Source: Altericroceibacterium xinjiangense (lineage in GTDB: Bacteria > Pseudomonadota > Alphaproteobacteria > Sphingomonadales > Sphingomonadaceae). Taken from it: 64,000 nt of DNA. Where the stretch lies: NCBI RefSeq assembly GCF_003958635.1, contig NZ_RSEK01000002.1:186001-250000 (forward strand), read 5' to 3'. The notes beneath the pieces are model-generated. The model was given only the letters and a program-made list of their open reading frames with translations, ran no database searches and had not been told where the DNA came from. How positions within the stretch are numbered: position 1 is the stretch's first letter; each line of letters opens with the position of its first letter. Position numbers and translations under genes: made by a program. Of this stretch, positions 63,111 through 64,000 are shown one piece after another.

Positions 63111-64000
63111 TTGAGTCGTCTCGTCGTCGTTTCCAACCGCGTTGCCGTTCCCAAGGCCCGTGGGGTGGCGGGCGCGCAAGGCGGCCTTGCCGGTGCGCTC
63201 AACTCCGCGCTCAAGAAGCACGGCGGCATCTGGTTCGGCTGGTCCGGGCAGGAGACGGAGAAGTTCACCGGTGAGATCAACATCCGCCGCGGGGACGGAG
63301 TCACCACCGCGACAATTGACCTCGAGCACCAGGACATCGAGGAATACTACAACGGCTACGCCAATTCGACGTTGTGGCCGCTGTTCCACTATCGCATCGA
63401 CCTGACCGAGTACGAACAGGAGTTCGGCAAGGGCTACGAGCGGGTGAACGAGCGGTTTGCCGACAGCGTCCTGCCGCTGATCGAGCCGAAGGATCTGGTC
63501 TGGGTCCACGATTACCACCTGATACCCCTTGGGGAACGGTTGCGTTCGCTGGGCCTGAAAAACCGGATCGGGTTCTTCCTGCATATTCCCTGGCCGCCGA
63601 CCCGGCTGTTCGTATCCCTGCCGTTCCATGAGCGGCTGGTGCGCACGATGCTGCACTACGATCTGATTGGCTTCCAGAGCGAGGAGTGGATGGAAAGCTT
63701 CATCCACTACTGTTCCAAGGAACTGGGCGCCGAAGTGGACGAGGACGCATGCACCATCACCCTTGATGGGCGCACCACGACCGCCAAGGCCTATCCGATC
63801 GGCATCGATTACGATCACTTCATGGCGCAAGGCGAAACGGGAGAAGCCCGCCAGGCGGAGCAGCGGCTGCTGTCCAGCACACGCCACCGTACCGCGATGA
63901 TCGGGGTCGACCGGCTCGATTACACCAAGGGCCTGCCGGAACGAATCGACGGCATCGGCCGCTTCTTCGACTTTCACCCCGAACGCGTGCGCGAGCTGGT
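63111..64000 (+). CDS. otsA: Trehalose-6-phosphate synthase (5' part, cut by window end)
   Basis: About 296 residues visible. Starts with TTG 63111 (MSRLVVVSNRVAVP), the normal OtsA N-terminus; AGGAC lies upstream. GT20 signatures: GGLAGAL, WFGWSG, LWPLFHY, LVWVHDYHLIPLGE, GFFLHIPWPP, and VDRLDYTKGLPERI. It joins UDP-glucose (or GDP/ADP-glucose) and glucose-6-phosphate. The frame is open to the window edge. Confidence 0.94.
   Translation, partial: MSRLVVVSNRVAVPKARGVAGAQGGLAGALNSALKKHGGIWFGWSGQETEKFTGEINIRRGDGVTTATIDLEHQDIEEYYNGYANSTLWPLFHYRIDLTEYEQEFGKGYERVNERFADSVLPLIEPKDLVWVHDYHLIPLGERLRSLGLKNRIGFFLHIPWPPTRLFVSLPFHERLVRTMLHYDLIGFQSEEWMESFIHYCSKELGAEVDEDACTITLDGRTTTAKAYPIGIDYDHFMAQGETGEARQAEQRLLSSTRHRTAMIGVDRLDYTKGLPERIDGIGRFFDFHPERVREL

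Overview
The window is G+C-rich bacterial chromosome from an alphaproteobacterium, most likely the order Sphingomonadales (Erythrobacter/Novosphingobium-like). The supporting signs are the protein style of RpoA, SecY, RNase E and OtsA, the mdh-sucD-sucA-odhB-lpdA block, the ccmCDEFGHI cluster, an EcfG-type general stress promoter in front of csbD, and a tRNA-His that still encodes the G(-1):C73 pair lost in the Rhizobiales/Rhodobacterales/Caulobacterales clade. The genus assignment is inference. No phage, insertion sequence, CRISPR array or plasmid module was seen; this is core chromosome with some accessory pieces.

Layout. 1-7,600: end of the spc ribosomal operon (rpsE end, rpmD, rplO, secY, adk) followed by the alpha operon (rpsM, rpsK, rpoA, rplQ). 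The spc operon is interrupted between rpmD and rplO by an antisense lipoprotein SGNH hydrolase gene, with a strong terminator after rpmD. 7,700-10,400: two tandem related exported proteins of unknown function, a TRIC-family channel and a VOC protein. 10,500-18,150 (minus): TCA block mdh, sucD, sucA, odhB, lpdA; sucC is absent. 18,600-23,330: cobalamin riboswitch followed by a tightly overlapping B12 uptake operon (btuB, btuF, btuC, btuD). 23,330-31,230 (minus): M3 peptidase, zapE, sdhB, a HAD nucleotidase and rne. 31,800-39,070: mrcA, exported peroxiredoxin, prfB, a lipoprotein methyltransferase, a flavin oxidoreductase with a Cys cluster, an SH3 protein and tRNA-His.

39,660-46,520: cytochrome c maturation genes ccmC-D-E-F-G-H-I, then kup. 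46,560-50,210 (minus): dapF-mtaB-ftsY-yciB, separated from kup by a perfect 23-bp hairpin. 50,350-56,510: EVE protein, csbD, MFS transporter, pgsA, GST, DUF2062, and rnd-oxyR. 56,620-61,690: aspS, acpP, fabF, mltG and a 2H phosphoesterase. 61,766-64,000: tRNA-Met, a small tail-anchored protein, otsB and the start of otsA.

A recurring theme is stop/start overlap of the form NTGA, often with non-ATG starts. TTGA occurs at btuB/btuF, prfB/methyltransferase, mtaB/ftsY and rnd/oxyR. CTGA occurs at sdhB/zapE. GTGA and ATGA occur throughout the ccm and btu operons. Several proteins would be truncated if only ATG starts were allowed. I found no clearly novel multi-gene system. The best candidates for something undescribed are the paired GDVIAG exported proteins, the interrupted spc operon, the Cys-cluster flavin oxidoreductase next to a lipoprotein methyltransferase, and the small tail-anchored protein.
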